Below are positions 25,105-36,617 of a stretch of 64,000 bases of DNA, one piece after another. Each line of letters begins with the position of its first letter. Within the stretch, counting starts at the first letter, position 1. The stretch spans positions 211,145,001-211,209,000 of the forward strand of contig CM032228.1 in the NCBI GenBank assembly GCA_019009955.1, given 5' to 3'. The notes under the pieces are model-generated. The model was given only the letters and a program-made list of their open reading frames with translations, made no database searches and was not told the origin of the DNA. A program made the position numbers and the translations under genes. The DNA comes from Riptortus pedestris. Lineage: Eukaryota; Arthropoda; Insecta; Hemiptera; Alydidae.

Positions 25105-25563
25105 CATGGTCTTTCAAAAAGAATGAACCTATTTCATTAAGCTATATCTTACTAACAGACAGTAATACAAGATTGTAATAAAGACACATGCATTTAACCG
25201 GTGTTGAAGTTTTGTTGCCTTCCACAAATGTTATCCAGTGTCCCGTAAATGTACGAACCAACGTTGGATGTTCTTGGCAGAAGGCCTGTATTGCACGTTG
25301 AATCTCCTACGGAACGCACGTTGCACTGCGACAACAGAATTAATCTTTGCGAACTCAATAGGAAAGAACGATTTTTGTACAGGTGTAGCCATTGCGCGGG
25401 AACTGATGTCAGTAGGGATTACGACAAAGCACTAAAGAAGTATCGATAGAGCACACTACCGGCAAGTATTCGAAACTTACAACTGTAATGGCATGCAGCG
25501 TGTTCTGCTGGTGCAAAGCACCATAAAGTATTGAGATCAGTTCATTCTTTTTGAAAGACCGTG
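25105..25563 (-). mobile_element. Internally deleted Tc1/mariner-like element
   Basis: Terminal inverted repeats CAYGGTCTTTCAAAAAGAAT (then GAAC) differ at one position and are flanked by TA on both sides, the Tc1/mariner target duplication. The roughly 459-bp interior keeps only the start of a transposase on the minus strand; the catalytic domain is gone. It is non-autonomous. Confidence 0.75.
25231..25392 (-). pseudogene. Transposase N-terminal remnant (DUF4817-type helix-turn-helix)
   Basis: A 53-codon frame begins MATPVQKSFFPIEFAKINSV and contains VQRAFRRRFNVQ and PSAKNIQRWFVHLRDTG before a stop. This MATP...FA...VQRAFRR...P...I.RW..... pattern is the DNA-binding N-terminus (DUF4817-like) found in many arthropod mariner-type transposases. 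The DDE catalytic part is absent, so it cannot encode a working enzyme. Two plus-strand frames here are shadows. Confidence 0.7.
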
Positions 25564-25569
25564 TATATC

Positions 25570-27270
25570 GCCTGAATTGTAAATTTTTCAAATAAATAAA
25601 TAATACTAATAAGCTTCTAAAAGTATATGCTTGGTCAGGAAACCAGAATTCAAGATAGAAGAGAACAAATGTTAACCATAAAAATACTTTTTAATAAATA
25701 ATAATAATACAATTGGGATTTTGCTGGAAACCTGCGGGCCTTCCACCATCATCAGTCTAAATATTGGTGCAGTTAAAATGCATGAAGATATACTCCAGTT
25801 CCGGTAGAATTGATTTGAATCCCTCAGCCTCCAGAGCTTCTTCTGCTCTAATGGACTTCCTGGGGAGTTGGTAATAACGATGGGTTTTATTTTGGATTGG
25901 AGCCTTGGAATGGTTATGAGTTATGAATGAATGGTAGTAGTTTAGTTTTAATTCAGTTCAATGGGGCAGATTAGGAGGTAAAGGGAGGGAGCAGTTGCTC
26001 GTTATATGGGCCCAATGATCCGATCCTAATCCTTCAGGGCGAAGCTTCCTCCAGCCTTTTTCCCCGGATTAATGGACTTCGGGACTCTCTAGGGAAATAC
26101 AGACATTCCCACTTTATTCTTTATCTCTTCGTTATTCTCAAGGTCTCTCTTAAAGTGTTTAGGAATGCCCTTCTTTTTTCAATATTCCTGAAATCGTTAG
26201 TCAGCTGAAGGATTTGAATCATTCTCTTTAATAATTTCCCACAAACGGGACGGTAAATATAGAAGAAAAATATGTTTACCTAACTTATAGATTTTCATTC
26301 ATCGTCATCAAGATCTAAAGGCTTCGCTTGTGTTTCCTGTCATCGTGAGCTATTCCTTTCATCAACCGAAATACACGATATGCTTAGTGTCTTCAAAAAG
26401 TAAATTCTCTCTTACCTTCAAGTTAATTTGTAATGAAATCGTAATTACGATATGAACTCTAAACTTTCACCGTCAATCAACCCTTGGCTTATGTTAGACT
26501 TATACTTTCTGTTGCCGCATTCCATTTTGATTTCTTCTGAGCAGGACTGGTTTTTGGCGCCATATTTAATTTCCTATTTTTGATGCGGTATTTCCTTCCT
26601 TCACTATGGAGCACCAAAAAACTTCCTGTTATGTTTCAATGTCATTTTTGTTTGCTGTAATGGTCAGCAATTAGCTTCATAGCAATTTCCTTTATTTCTG
26701 TCAGTCAGTGTATAGTAATAAAATGATTAGATTTCGAGAGACGTTGGTCATCTTTGACATTCTGTGGATTGACCATTAGGAGAGACAACCCCTGAAGGCT
26801 AATACTTAAATAAACCAATTACTAAAAATGGAAAAATCGATTTTTGGTAAACAAAATACTATGCTCTTTTGCTCATTAGTCTAATTATTTGAATTTCAGC
26901 ATGTCATCGACACAGCAAAACCTGACCAAGTCAGAACATTCCACTGGTGGAAATGGTGGTTAAAACAAAGTAAAGCTTTTACAATTTCAGCCCCTTGGCA
27001 GCTTATTATTTAGTTGAATGCTACTAATAAGTCTAAAACCCTTCAGAGTTGTTGAACAATCCCTTTGATAAAACTTTTCTTTCATATTCTTCTTGTTAAA
27101 AGGGTATTTAACTTCTGACATCCTATGACAGATTTCTATCTTCAAGGAATATAAGACTTTCAGTTAGTTCTTTCTCGTTTTATCGTTTCCTGTTTATAGC
27201 AAACTTAAAATTATTTTGTTCTTATTATTACTGGCTCATTATAACTTTTGGCTTTGATCAACTTTATTTC
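25570..27270. other. Non-coding DNA with a GC-richer patch
   Basis: About 25780-26110 is GC-richer (GGGCCCAATGATCCGATCCT and CCCCGGATTAATGGACTTC) with homeodomain-type TAAT cores; no frame or splice pair. The rest is ordinary AT-rich sequence. Confidence 0.35.
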
Positions 27271-27438
27271 GGAGCTCAGGCTAGTGAGGTGAGTCAATGC
27301 ATTGGTCTCAATGAACTTGGTAAGCCTACAGTATTGGGTTTCATTCCCGTGCGGGCAACAGGAATTTATTTAGTGGGAAATCACTAAAAGAAATTCTATA
27401 TCCCATCATGGCTAGGAATAGGTTGTTAATCAGGTAAT
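27271..27438 (+). repeat. tRNA-derived SINE, old copy
   Basis: Head GGAGCTCAGGCTAGTGAGGT, B-box region GGGTTTCATTCCCGTGCGGG, ATTTATTTAGTG and a diverged body (CATCATGGCTAGGAATAGG). Confidence 0.6.
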
Positions 27439-27439
27439 A

Positions 27440-30400
27440 TCTTCACGTTCATGTTTTCCACTGTTGCTTACTCTAGGCCGTGAGGCTCTTGTTACTTCCC
27501 TGTACGAAATAAAGAAAATGTTGGAATAGAAAACATTTTCGGTTTCAGATTTCAGGTAAATTGTTCTCTTTGACCCTCCCTGAACCCCTTTTGACTAGGT
27601 TTGGTCTGACGTCTGAACATATCTCGCATAACTCATAAACGGTTTAGAATGTTGAAATTTCATATTTAGAAGTGTAGTAACGTTTTGTTGTGCATCGTTC
27701 CTTTTGATTGAAATCGCCTAAGAGGGGTGGGGATTTAGAGGGAGGCGAAAATTACAAAAAATCAAATTTCACCATTCGATTTAAAGATACAACAGATAAA
27801 TTAATACAGGGCCGTTTTTGTTTATCATTGAAAAATGTATAAAATATATTCTATGAAATTTTTCGATGTCAATCAGCATTCTATCTGCATAAAAAAGCAC
27901 TAATTATTAAAAGTTCAATGAAGAAAAAATGAGTAAGCTTGTAGAAAATAAACTTGGCAATTGGAGGTGTCTTGCTGTGAGCTATCAATTAGGGGGAGGT
28001 TGTCCAAAGATTGCCCATGGGCTGTTATGCATCAGAAGGAAGCGTAGATAAATAATACAAAGTACAAGAATAAAAGCAATATTTAATTTTTAAGAGTGGA
28101 GAGGAAATGTCGGAACATATAAAAGAAAACCAAGTTTTGAATTATATTAAAATGTCAAATTAAAAAAAAAAAAAAAGCAACAAAAAATACCAAAATCTTT
28201 CATAAGCGTTTATATTTCATAACCTATGAAATATGAGAATCAACAAATATATATTATGGCCGCCAAATAGGGCACAATGATAAAACGAAAAACTTTTACG
28301 TAAACATGTTTTACAAATAAGCAAAGTTCCGCTTCACAAATGAAATACGATTCATTTTGAACTTATTATATTTGGCACAGACACATATTCTGCAGAGGAA
28401 GAAGAAAACAAAAGTCATAAGGAACTAAAGTTCTCATAAAGCATTTATTTATGAACTCTGTAATTGAAAATCATTTTGTCTCATCAAATATTAATACTTT
28501 ATCAGATATATTCCTATTATTAAATTTAAACTTTCTCTAAATAGTTTAAACTTTCTGAAATACTTAAAGTAGCTGTATTAAAATGTAGAATGTATTCTCT
28601 TTTATACTTATGTATATATGGTTCATTTTCAATCTATCTTTCTATCTTTGTTCTCTTATAACGTATAATAATGTACGTGTAATTTGAAAGAAATGTTATC
28701 GCTTGTATTTTCTCCTTCGTTGTTTGACGATAAATTTAAAGAGTTTTGCGAATGGACCCTTTTTCTTTATGTCTTGCTATCTTCTCGTTTAATCTTTTAT
28801 CAGGATAAATTGAAGACATTCCTCTCTTTTTCCTCTTCTTTTCCTATATTAAGCCATATTCTTTTCCTCGGGACCCTTTTAAAGGAGCCCAAGTTAAGTT
28901 AAGTGTTTTGCGAAATGTTCGCCTAATAACAGAGACTTATAAAGTATACTGAACTGTTTCCTTATGGCCTAAAGACAAATGGTCTAAAACAAACGTTTGC
29001 TGAAATTTGAAATCCTAAATACTTGTTTATTTACTACCCTTATTTAAATTCCAATAAGTCATCTGTTACTTCATTCGTAATAATTTTGGTGCCACCAGCA
29101 AAAATGTTTATTCGCTAGCAGTAATGTAGAAGACCACAGGTAAGTCTAGGTGTTATAGAACGAACCCTGCTAACCTCAGTGCCAACCGAGGCGTTCTCAT
29201 TGGTTTTTTTACTTTACAGAATTTTCAGTGTTACTTTCATGAATCTACTTGATAGATATTCCCAGGGAAAGGTAATATCTCTTAAGATTTTGACATGTTA
29301 TTTCCAGTCGTTATCTTTACGAATATCAGTGAAGAAACTACAGCTGCAGATGAAGATCATATTCATATGTGTCTCATACATTCCTAATATGAAATAGATA
29401 AGCTGTCAAAATCTCCATGATACTCTTCTGGTATTCTTTCGCTATTTATCTCCGACAAATTTAGAACTATGCAACATTAAAATTTAGTCAATTGAAAACA
29501 TTCGTGGTTTTAAATAAGCCGAAAAAGTGTTTTATCAAATACCTGGCCTCTTAGGTATTTGATTATTTTTTATCATTTATATCCGACAATCAGGGGTGTA
29601 TTTTTTTGTTAAAAGAGAGCTTTGATATTATTTATTTATTATATTTTTAGCAGTTTTTTTTTCATTTTTTGTTTATTTTAAATACTTAAATAAAGCTGAG
29701 TTCGTTAAACTTGTTTAGGCCCCTGCTTGGCAAACAAACGAAAATTCGCCTGGCATTTATCAATCTCTGAAAACTCCAAAATTGGATGTGGGGGAAAAAA
29801 ATACATTTTATTTACTAAAGAAAATAAACACACATGGACTTCGTTTGCATTTAAAGCGTTAACCTACCCGGGAAATGTTTATTTAAATGATTTCAGCATT
29901 GTAAGACTTCCATTACTTTGAGGGATTATAATTCTCCGAAATGAAAACTCGTTATAAGGGTTTGTTTTTTATTATTATTTTGTTTTCACTGAAATTTATG
30001 TTCTAAGAATATTATTAAATTTTATTTACATAATAATTGTTTTATGCTTAAGCCCAATAGAACTGAAGTTTTTGCTATATTTTATACCTCCCCCCCCCAA
30101 TTCCGTGTGAACGGGGCAGAACTCTAGAGCTGTTTAATGTGTTTAGCTGACACAAATTTTGAGCTGTAAAACTTTATTGATCAAATGAATTGAACGTTTC
30201 AACGCTTTCAAACCTAAAAGCTTAGCATTCATGCTGTTTGACTAGTTTAAGGCACACACACAAAAAAGGGATACTCCAACTGAAAAAAAAGTGGTAGTTA
30301 AATGGTTGAAATCCTCTTTGTAACTTAATTAAGGGGGTTGAAAATGAATGCAAAATAGATGGGGGGTTGAAACAGCCTGAGGGTACCGTAGGGGCTAATT

Positions 30401-30640
30401 CCTCTGACAGTAATGCCGCTCAGTAAAGGGATGAGAGCGCTTCTAATCAAAGACGGATGGACGTTGGGTCAGCTGGTCAACAGCTGATACCGCTCAATAC
30501 AATCCCACTACTTGCAGTCAAATAGTTAAAACAACATATTGCCATGGAAATATTTCTTTGAAAATAACTTGTCACTACACAATTTGTTTTAACATATTTG
30601 TAATAATCTCCTTCTCCAAAACGTATATATCATAGCTTAT
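27440..30640. other. AT-rich DNA, no gene recognised
   Basis: Several Phe/Leu-rich chance frames. A block at about 27580-27790 (CATAACTCATAAACGGTTTA, GAGGGGTGGGGATTTAGAGGG) reads like an old repeat but has no partner here. A less AT-rich patch lies at 30370-30490. Confidence 0.4.
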
Positions 30641-30641
30641 T

Positions 30642-30777
30642 TTAGCAGATTTCACTTAAGAGAAATCAGCTGTGAGGTCGTACTCATGATTCTCTTCTAC
30701 TTGAAAAATTCCCTTCAAATATCCATCGATCCTGACGATGACGATATGACGAAAATGTGGTTCTTTCAAAACTATGG

Positions 30778-30829
<52 letters not shown>

Positions 30830-31596
30830 GTCTGTTAAGGCTCTAGCTGTCGTAATTATTGTTTGATCGTTAACACATTCTATATTTAATCGTTTTATGT
30901 AAAAAGAAAGATCAAATTCCTTAATGGCTTATTGGGTTTTTCGAAAATTCGCAATATCTCCATTATTATGCGTCGGATCGAAATATTGTATGGATCCAAT
31001 CTTATTGCAAATTAAATGTTCTATGAATATTGTTATATACAATTATTCCTTATCTTGACTATTAACCGAGATATTTGCATTTTTTAGTTTTCAGCCTTCA
31101 GCAAATCCCCACTCTTACTCATGTTACATGAACAATACTTTGCTATATAATAAACCACATTATTCGAAGCTTAAATACCAAATATTTTTTCAAGAGACCT
31201 TTATTATACGAGATACATACAGATATTTTCTCGTGACCCTCCGCCATCTTAAGTTTTTGTACTACTGAAATTTGATTGATTGAGATAAAAAATATTCTGA
31301 TTCATTATAAATTACAGTACTAGATATAGTAAATAGCTTTCTTAATAAAATTAATATGTTACATTCTTATATATTTCAGTTATCGGTTTTCTTTCCGGCG
31401 AGAGGTTGGCAGACCTGTTTGTTTACATTTCAGACGCTTCCCTTCGAGAGGTTATTAAAATTGGCAGAATGATTTCTTATTACTGTTTGTATTTAATAAC
31501 TTAATATTCACGGTGGTATTGTGTTGCCATTATGGAGATCTATTGTTAAATTTCAAGAGGGAAATCTGCTTTTTTAACGCAGCCTGTCGTGACGGA
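30642..31596 (-). mobile_element. Helentron-like copy D, long form
   Basis: About 955 bp on the minus strand with recognisable 3' palindrome (slightly degraded), (TA)n at 30780-30826, left block and 5' terminus (TCCGTCACGACAGGC). Compared with copies A-C it has roughly 450 nt of extra sequence between the left block and the 5' end, beginning GTTTTCAGCCTTCAG. Copy J has the same extra block, so this is a long subfamily rather than a private insertion. Confidence 0.7.
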
Positions 31597-31639
31597 CTAG
31601 TTATTTAAAACTAAGTTTTTAATGTTTTTGATAAACTTA

Positions 31640-31795
31640 GATTCCTGGGTGGAATTATCTAAATCATGGGATGTTATTTGACCTTACAAAAAAATGAATA
31701 TCCCCATCTTGTCTTGAAAAGGATGGTACACATAGCTAACCCGTGCTGATTAGCCCTAGTTGCATAAAGTAGACATTTATTTGAATTAATAAATA
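31640..31795 (+). repeat. tRNA-derived SINE, decayed body
   Basis: Body and tail only: CCATCTTGTCTTGAAAAGGA, TAACCCGTGCTGATTAGCCC, AGTTGCATAAAGTAGAC and AATAAATAC. It sits 260 nt before the first ensconsin mini-exon. Confidence 0.5.
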
Positions 31796-32058
31796 CACAA
31801 ATAATAAATTTATCTTATTGCAACAAGTGAGTCTGTCTAAAAATGTTTCACTTTTCACCATAAAGTAGGAATATCAATGTTTTTTGTAATACATGTTTTG
31901 TTTGTTTTTTTTTTTTTGTATCTGTGTACTTCTTTTTTTGAATAGCACCTTTGACAGCCAGAAACGCTACATTTTTTTTTACGCTTCATTTTTTGTTTTA
32001 TTTTTTTCCCTTTCATTTTGTATGAGTGCTAATCTGTATTGTTTTCCTTTTGTTGCAG

Positions 32059-32115
32059 CGGGCGCAACTCCTGTCGACCCGAAACAAAACGGGCGGCCAT
32101 CTACAGCTAAACAAG
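32059..32115 (+). CDS. ens: Ensconsin/MAP7, mini-exon 1 of those seen (phase 1-1)
   Basis: A 57-nt exon encodes GATPVDPKQNGRPSTAKQ, preceded by a split codon. The acceptor follows a T-rich tract and ends in TTGCAG; the donor is AAG|GTAAAA. It enters and leaves in phase 1 (2+54+1 nt), matching the phase of the next exons. The peptide is polar and low-complexity, as expected for the N-terminal region before the MAP7 coiled coil. The exon is much richer in GC and CpG than the T-rich intron around it. Assignment to ensconsin rests on phase continuity and strand, because the peptide itself is not recognisable. The exon before it was not found. A longer open frame through it (31893-32366) is intron read-through. 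I am moderately sure it is an exon and less sure it is constitutive. Confidence 0.6.
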
Positions 32116-32422
32116 GTAAAAAAAACCTGTGCTATATCTTCCGTCCACAGCTCCGGTTATTCCCGATTCACTCTCCTCCAGCCATTATCACTCCCCTATT
32201 TTCTCTACTTTCTCCATTTTTTATGGCATTTTATGTTTCTTTTGCTTCTATCCAAAGGCCTCTCCGAATTGGATTACCGAGATTCATACCAAATTTCCCA
32301 TGTAATAGTGAAGATCAGCATACTAAATTTTTCAAAGCTGACGAAACCATGAAATCTCTTAAATAATATGTGTTCACCCCATTCACGAAGATAAAAATTC
32401 CTTCACAGCAGTGTTGTTGGAA

Positions 32423-32731
32423 GTGAAGGATATTGTGTAATTGGAGAGAGAAAAGTTTTTTATTTCAGCGCTGTGCACTTTCGAAGACTAGTGTCTCCAT
32501 CTTCAGAGCTACACTTAAAAATGACAACGTTAATGAAATACATATACATTACACCAGAGTCATTAATCATGCTAGTATCAATAAATAAAGTCACAAAATA
32601 AATATATTGTAATAAATTGTTGGTTTTATGAGTAGCTCTAAAGATGGAGACAGTAGTCTTCGAAAGCGCTTAGCGATGAAATAAAAAAACTTGTGAAGAA
32701 TTGAACTTTTTTTCACTCCAAGTATAAAAAA
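32423..32731. mobile_element. Inverted-repeat element (MITE-like) in an ensconsin intron
   Basis: Long imperfect inverted repeats: left arm 32423-32519 with TTTTTTATTTCAGCGCTG and TTTCGAAGACTAGTGTCTCC, right arm 32627-32731 with the reverse (GGAGACAGTAGTCTTCGAAA, AGCGATGAAATAAAAAAAC). The core is AT-rich, about 107 nt. There is no coding. It could fold into a near-continuous hairpin about 300 nt after the first mini-exon. Confidence 0.65.
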
Positions 32732-33714
32732 TCCTATTTTGGCATTGTAAAGATTTACACGTTTTTTTTAATCCCTTTGAATACCTGTATCATTTAAGTC
32801 ACTTGTGTGATTCAAGAATACATTAATAGACTTAATTCCGTAAATCATGGTCAGCTTAATACTCTCTATTCCATTTTCTTCTTCAATTGTCACAAGGATG
32901 TCCGTGGATTTCCGTCCAATTTTGTCCTGATTATGTCCTTCAACTATTCATCAGAAGCCAAACTCCACTCGAGGCCGAAGCTGTTAAGGAAGCCGGCTAG
33001 TCTGTCTATTCATAGGCATTAAGCAGAATGAGTATGAAACCGTACCACAATATACCTTCAATATTACTGTCTTACTTATAGATGTGCATTTCCCAAAATA
33101 AGTGCTGGAAAGAACAGTCAGTTTGAAACATTGTGGTAATGCATTCGAAAGAAATCAATAACAATAAGAGGATTAAGATCTCCTCTACTTCACTGGTCAA
33201 GTCATTTTGAATTACAAAAATGTTTTTAGAAATCTGAAAAATTCACTACTTCAATAAAGGAGATAGAATGCGAAGAAGCTCCGGCTCTACTAAAGAATAA
33301 TCATAATTAAAAACGTACTACAATGAGTCCTTTGGTGTTACTTAGCCTTAAACTAGTTTGATTATTCCATATCCCTTCTTCTTCATACAGTTAATAATGG
33401 CCACCTGTCCGGTTTATGTCCTGCTTTCTGTTTTTCGATATACATATGTCACCCTATTTTCCACCATGAATGCATTCTGCCCTCTACTAATGACCGATCT
33501 GAAAACTTAAAAATTGAAGTTGCAGTTTATTAAATATTTAATACCTTCTTTGTATATATATTTTTTTTCATATTTTAGTTTATATTTTATTATTTATTTT
33601 TGTTTTATTATATTTGTTTTTATGATTTCTTGGAGTATTGTTTCTTATTATGAATGTATGGAGAGGGTTGTGACTGGGTGTATATAGCTGTATTATAGTA
33701 TGATGTGACTTTAG

Positions 33715-33792
33715 GACTGCACTGGTTCGCCGAATGCGGAGTACCCCCTGAGCTGTCAGAGTCTCCGCAGAGGAGCCCCAAAGTGAACCACG
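33715..33792 (+). CDS. ens: Ensconsin/MAP7, mini-exon 2 (phase 1-1)
   Basis: A 78-nt exon reads HWFAECGVPPELSESPQRSP followed by KVNH, with split Gly codons at both edges. The acceptor is ACTTTAG|GACTGC and the donor CACG|GTAATG. The phase is 1-1, so the exon can be included or skipped without changing the frame. It stands out as a GC-rich island in very AT-rich sequence. I do not recognise the peptide; the SESPQRSP stretch looks like a phosphorylatable linker. The open frame on the opposite strand here (33620-33808) is its antisense shadow. It lies 1.6 kb after the previous mini-exon and 11.5 kb before the next. Confidence 0.55.
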
Positions 33793-34086
33793 GTAATGTC
33801 TCTCTCATCTATTGTTCTCTCTGTGTCTTGTCCGTCAGACTAACCCAAGGCTAGGCTCCAATACACCTAGCTCTCTCTACGACGATCTCAAAGAAACTCG
33901 ACACAAGTCTTAAGAGCCCCAGCTTCCTATAAAGTCAAGCCCGTGTCATTTGATGGACAAAGTTTGTTCGCCGATGAGTCTTTCTAAAATTCATTTGACT
34001 CTTGAGTGAGAGAACTCTCCATCCCAATTTATGGCACATTAGGTATTACATATCTGAGATTCTTGTAATTGCTTGTGTCGTTGTTG

Positions 34087-34540
34087 CAGAACCGGTGTGG
34101 GCAACCTTTGACATGTTGTGGGCCAAACTTTAGTGTGCAAATACGTTCGCGGGCCGCGTTTAAAAGTAGTGCATTTTAAAGTAGTGTTCATAATTTTTAA
34201 CGATAGACATCAGACATAAAATTATACAACACTGGAATTATAATACAAGTTATTAAAATAAAAAAAATAGGTACACCATTATAATTAAATCGTGGAATTA
34301 AGACAAACAACAAAAGTTAAATATCGACACCGAAATCAGTGAGCTTGAATTTGCGAAACTAGTCCATTGATGTTTGGATAAATTCCACTGATGCAAAGAC
34401 GTAAAGAATTTTCCAAATTATCGTCAATAAGCCTTGCACGATGTTTTGATTTATTGACTTTCATCATTGAAAGAACTGCTCACATTTATAAGTACTGCCA
34501 AACGTACAATTCTCTCCCCATATTCCTCATTTGTAGTATG
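34087..34540 (-). mobile_element. hAT element, terminal part
   Basis: It starts with a hAT-type end, CAGAACCGGTGTGGGCAACC, then GGGCC, and contains the transposase C-terminus on the minus strand. The other terminus was not located; sequence to about 35000 may still belong to it. Confidence 0.55.
34336..34530 (-). pseudogene. hAT transposase C-terminal dimerisation region, broken
   Basis: One minus-strand frame reads MRNMGRELYVWQYL, two in-frame stops, then AVLSMMKVNKSK and HRARLIDDNLENSLRLCISG, ending IYPNINGLVSQIQAH and a stop. The S-x-M-x-x-x-K-S-x-x-R-x-x-L-x-D-x-x-L-x-x-x-L-R pattern is the hAT C-terminal dimerisation domain, of the GTF2IRD2/EPM2AIP1-like group. A nearby shifted frame reads CTFGSTYKCEQFF, which is the usual preceding motif, so a frameshift lies between them. 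It is inactive. Confidence 0.7.
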
Positions 34541-35231
34541 TGGTGTAATATTTTTGTTTAATTAGGTTATTCAAAATGTCTCGCGGATCGGATCAAATCA
34601 TAAAGCGTTGATTGTTACCCACATATGTTGTAGAACGTTTTAAATCTATATTCGTTTTAATTATTGTAAAATAATTACTGAATTGTGAGGGAAACTCTGC
34701 CTTAAAATGTGAAACAAATTCAGCTAAACCTATACTAATTACCTACTGTTCGGCTTCATTTATGTAGTAATATAAATTAAAAAAAAACAGATCAAATATT
34801 GTGGGTTCTACAGTACAATATTTCTTTTATAAATTAATTTATAATGTTTGCTGTAAGGTTTGCAAATTGTTTCCTTCATGCTTAACAAAGCCAAAACTCT
34901 CTTTACGTCAACTTCCACGTCGTCAGATTTTACAGCCCTCTCCCTGAAAGCTTATCAAGTTTAGAAGTTTTCAAAATATGACTATGTGCTACGTTGTGTT
35001 TAGTACACAATTATTGACGAAATGAAATGACTTTATGTCGACGGCTCTTAGACTCTCGGCTTGAGCTTTCATTCTTTTTTTCTTTGTCTCAAAAATCGTC
35101 TATTTCAAAAAATTGTTGTCCTCCAAATCCATAAATACGTTTCCTCTCAGTAGCTATATAAATAAACAAAACATTTTAAGTGTTTTCAAAAATAAATGAA
35201 CACCTCGAGAAACGGTTTTAATAATGATAAT

Positions 35232-35250
35232 TATATATATATATATATAT
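35232..35250. repeat. Short (TA)n tract
   Basis: A short TA run outside a recognisable Helentron-like copy. Confidence 0.8.
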
Positions 35251-35400
35251 TTGGGATAGAGGGGATTTTAGTGCCCAAAGTTATTTCTGACATGTGATTG
35301 ACCTCTCATGCTAATCTCTAAAATAATAAATTTTTTAAATGGCATATTATTTTTAAAAAATCCTGTTAATTTTTACCAGAAATAGTAAACATTGAATTTT

Positions 35401-35427
35401 GACATTCCCTTAAAGGAAATCTGCTAT
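35401..35427 (+). mobile_element. Helentron-like 3' terminal fragment
   Basis: Only the 3' palindrome remains: TTCCCTTAAAGGAAATCTGC followed by CTAT. No other part of the element is adjacent. Confidence 0.45.
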
Positions 35428-36007
35428 GGAAAAAAAAAATATCACTTTCATCTAAAATGTTGCTTTAACAAATGAAATATAGAATTCGATTTTTAACACC
35501 GTTTAATTACAAAATTATTCACCAAATCTAAAGAAAAAGTAAGTTGCCACTTAAAATAATCAGTGGCTACTAAATTCTTAGTTTCTTTCGACTCCAAGGG
35601 CAAGCATAATACAGAACTTCTACTTCTTTTCAAATAAAGTTATATTTCTGAATCGAATTTCAGGTTTTATATTTTACTAAATGCTCTATAAATTGGACAC
35701 TTCTAGAATTTTGATTTCTATCATTTACTTTATTTTATATATAAATAAATTAATATGCTTTTGGTTGATTATTTAATTGTTTTAAGTTTGTTTTTTTATT
35801 TTGCTAAAGCATTTAATTTTAACCTCTTTTGGTGTGTTTTTATTACTATTGTTTTTGTAGTATTATTGTATCTATTGCTTATATATTTGTGATTGTTGAG
35901 ATTTTATTTATATTGCTTTATTTTCTTTATATAGGTTATTTATATTTATTGTTTGGTTTTATTATTTATTTTCAAATGTTGTCAAAGAAGTTTTATTTAT
36001 TTATATA

Positions 36008-36617
36008 CTCAACCGCAAAAAAAAACCGGACACTTAGATTTAGTCTTATAATTTTGTTAAATACTTAATATATATGTATATTAATCTTTTTAATTAAAAT
36101 AATTGGTTAATCTATAGGTTATTTAAACAAAATCTGTCAAAAGTGAATAATTTTTATTGATTATTTACACAAAAATACAAAATAAAAAAAGAAAAAGATA
36201 AATTAACACATTAAAAAAAAAAATATTCTTCATTTTTATTACAGTGAATGGTAGACTTCGCTACCCCAAGCGTTTCGGCAATGTAACGTAAGCTCCGGCC
36301 TTCCATCTAAGTTTGAAAGACCCATTATTCTGGACCGAAATAAAAATAAAACATTAATTAAAGAAAATGCTTGGTTAATAATTAAAGATGTTTAAATGTT
36401 CGAAAAACTACTTACAGTTTAGAATAGATCAACTTCACGACAAATAAATCTAATCTGAGTTTTATCTAATTGTTTACTAATCCTGAAGGGATTAGTTCAA
36501 TGGACTTAGACTCTAAATTCTCTGTAATAACTAGAATACCCACATAAAGAAAATTGTTGAAAATTAGCTTTTATTATGACAAAAATGGAGTGTCCGGTTT
36601 TTTTTGCGGTTGAATGT
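36008..36617 (-). mobile_element. Internally deleted Tc1/mariner-like element
   Basis: Inverted ends CAACCGCAAAAAAAAACCGG (then ACACT) and its complement are bounded by TA on both sides. The 610-bp interior is AT-rich with one helix-turn-helix remnant. A few bases outside the CAACCG motif (CTC and ATG) lie between it and the TA. The ends are well matched, so it is fairly young. Confidence 0.75.
36235..36306 (-). pseudogene. Tc1-type transposase helix-turn-helix remnant
   Basis: The minus strand reads M-E-G then RSLRYIAETLGVAKSTIH, a typical homeodomain-like helix-turn-helix of Tc1/Tc3 transposases (I-A-x-x-L-G-V-x-x-S-T-I). It ends in AT-rich sequence after about 25 codons. No catalytic aspartates remain. 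Confidence 0.65.

Noticed and set aside
31893..32366. 157-codon plus-strand frame
   Set aside because: Only the 57 nt at 32059-32115 have splice signals and coding-like composition; the flanks are T-rich intron.
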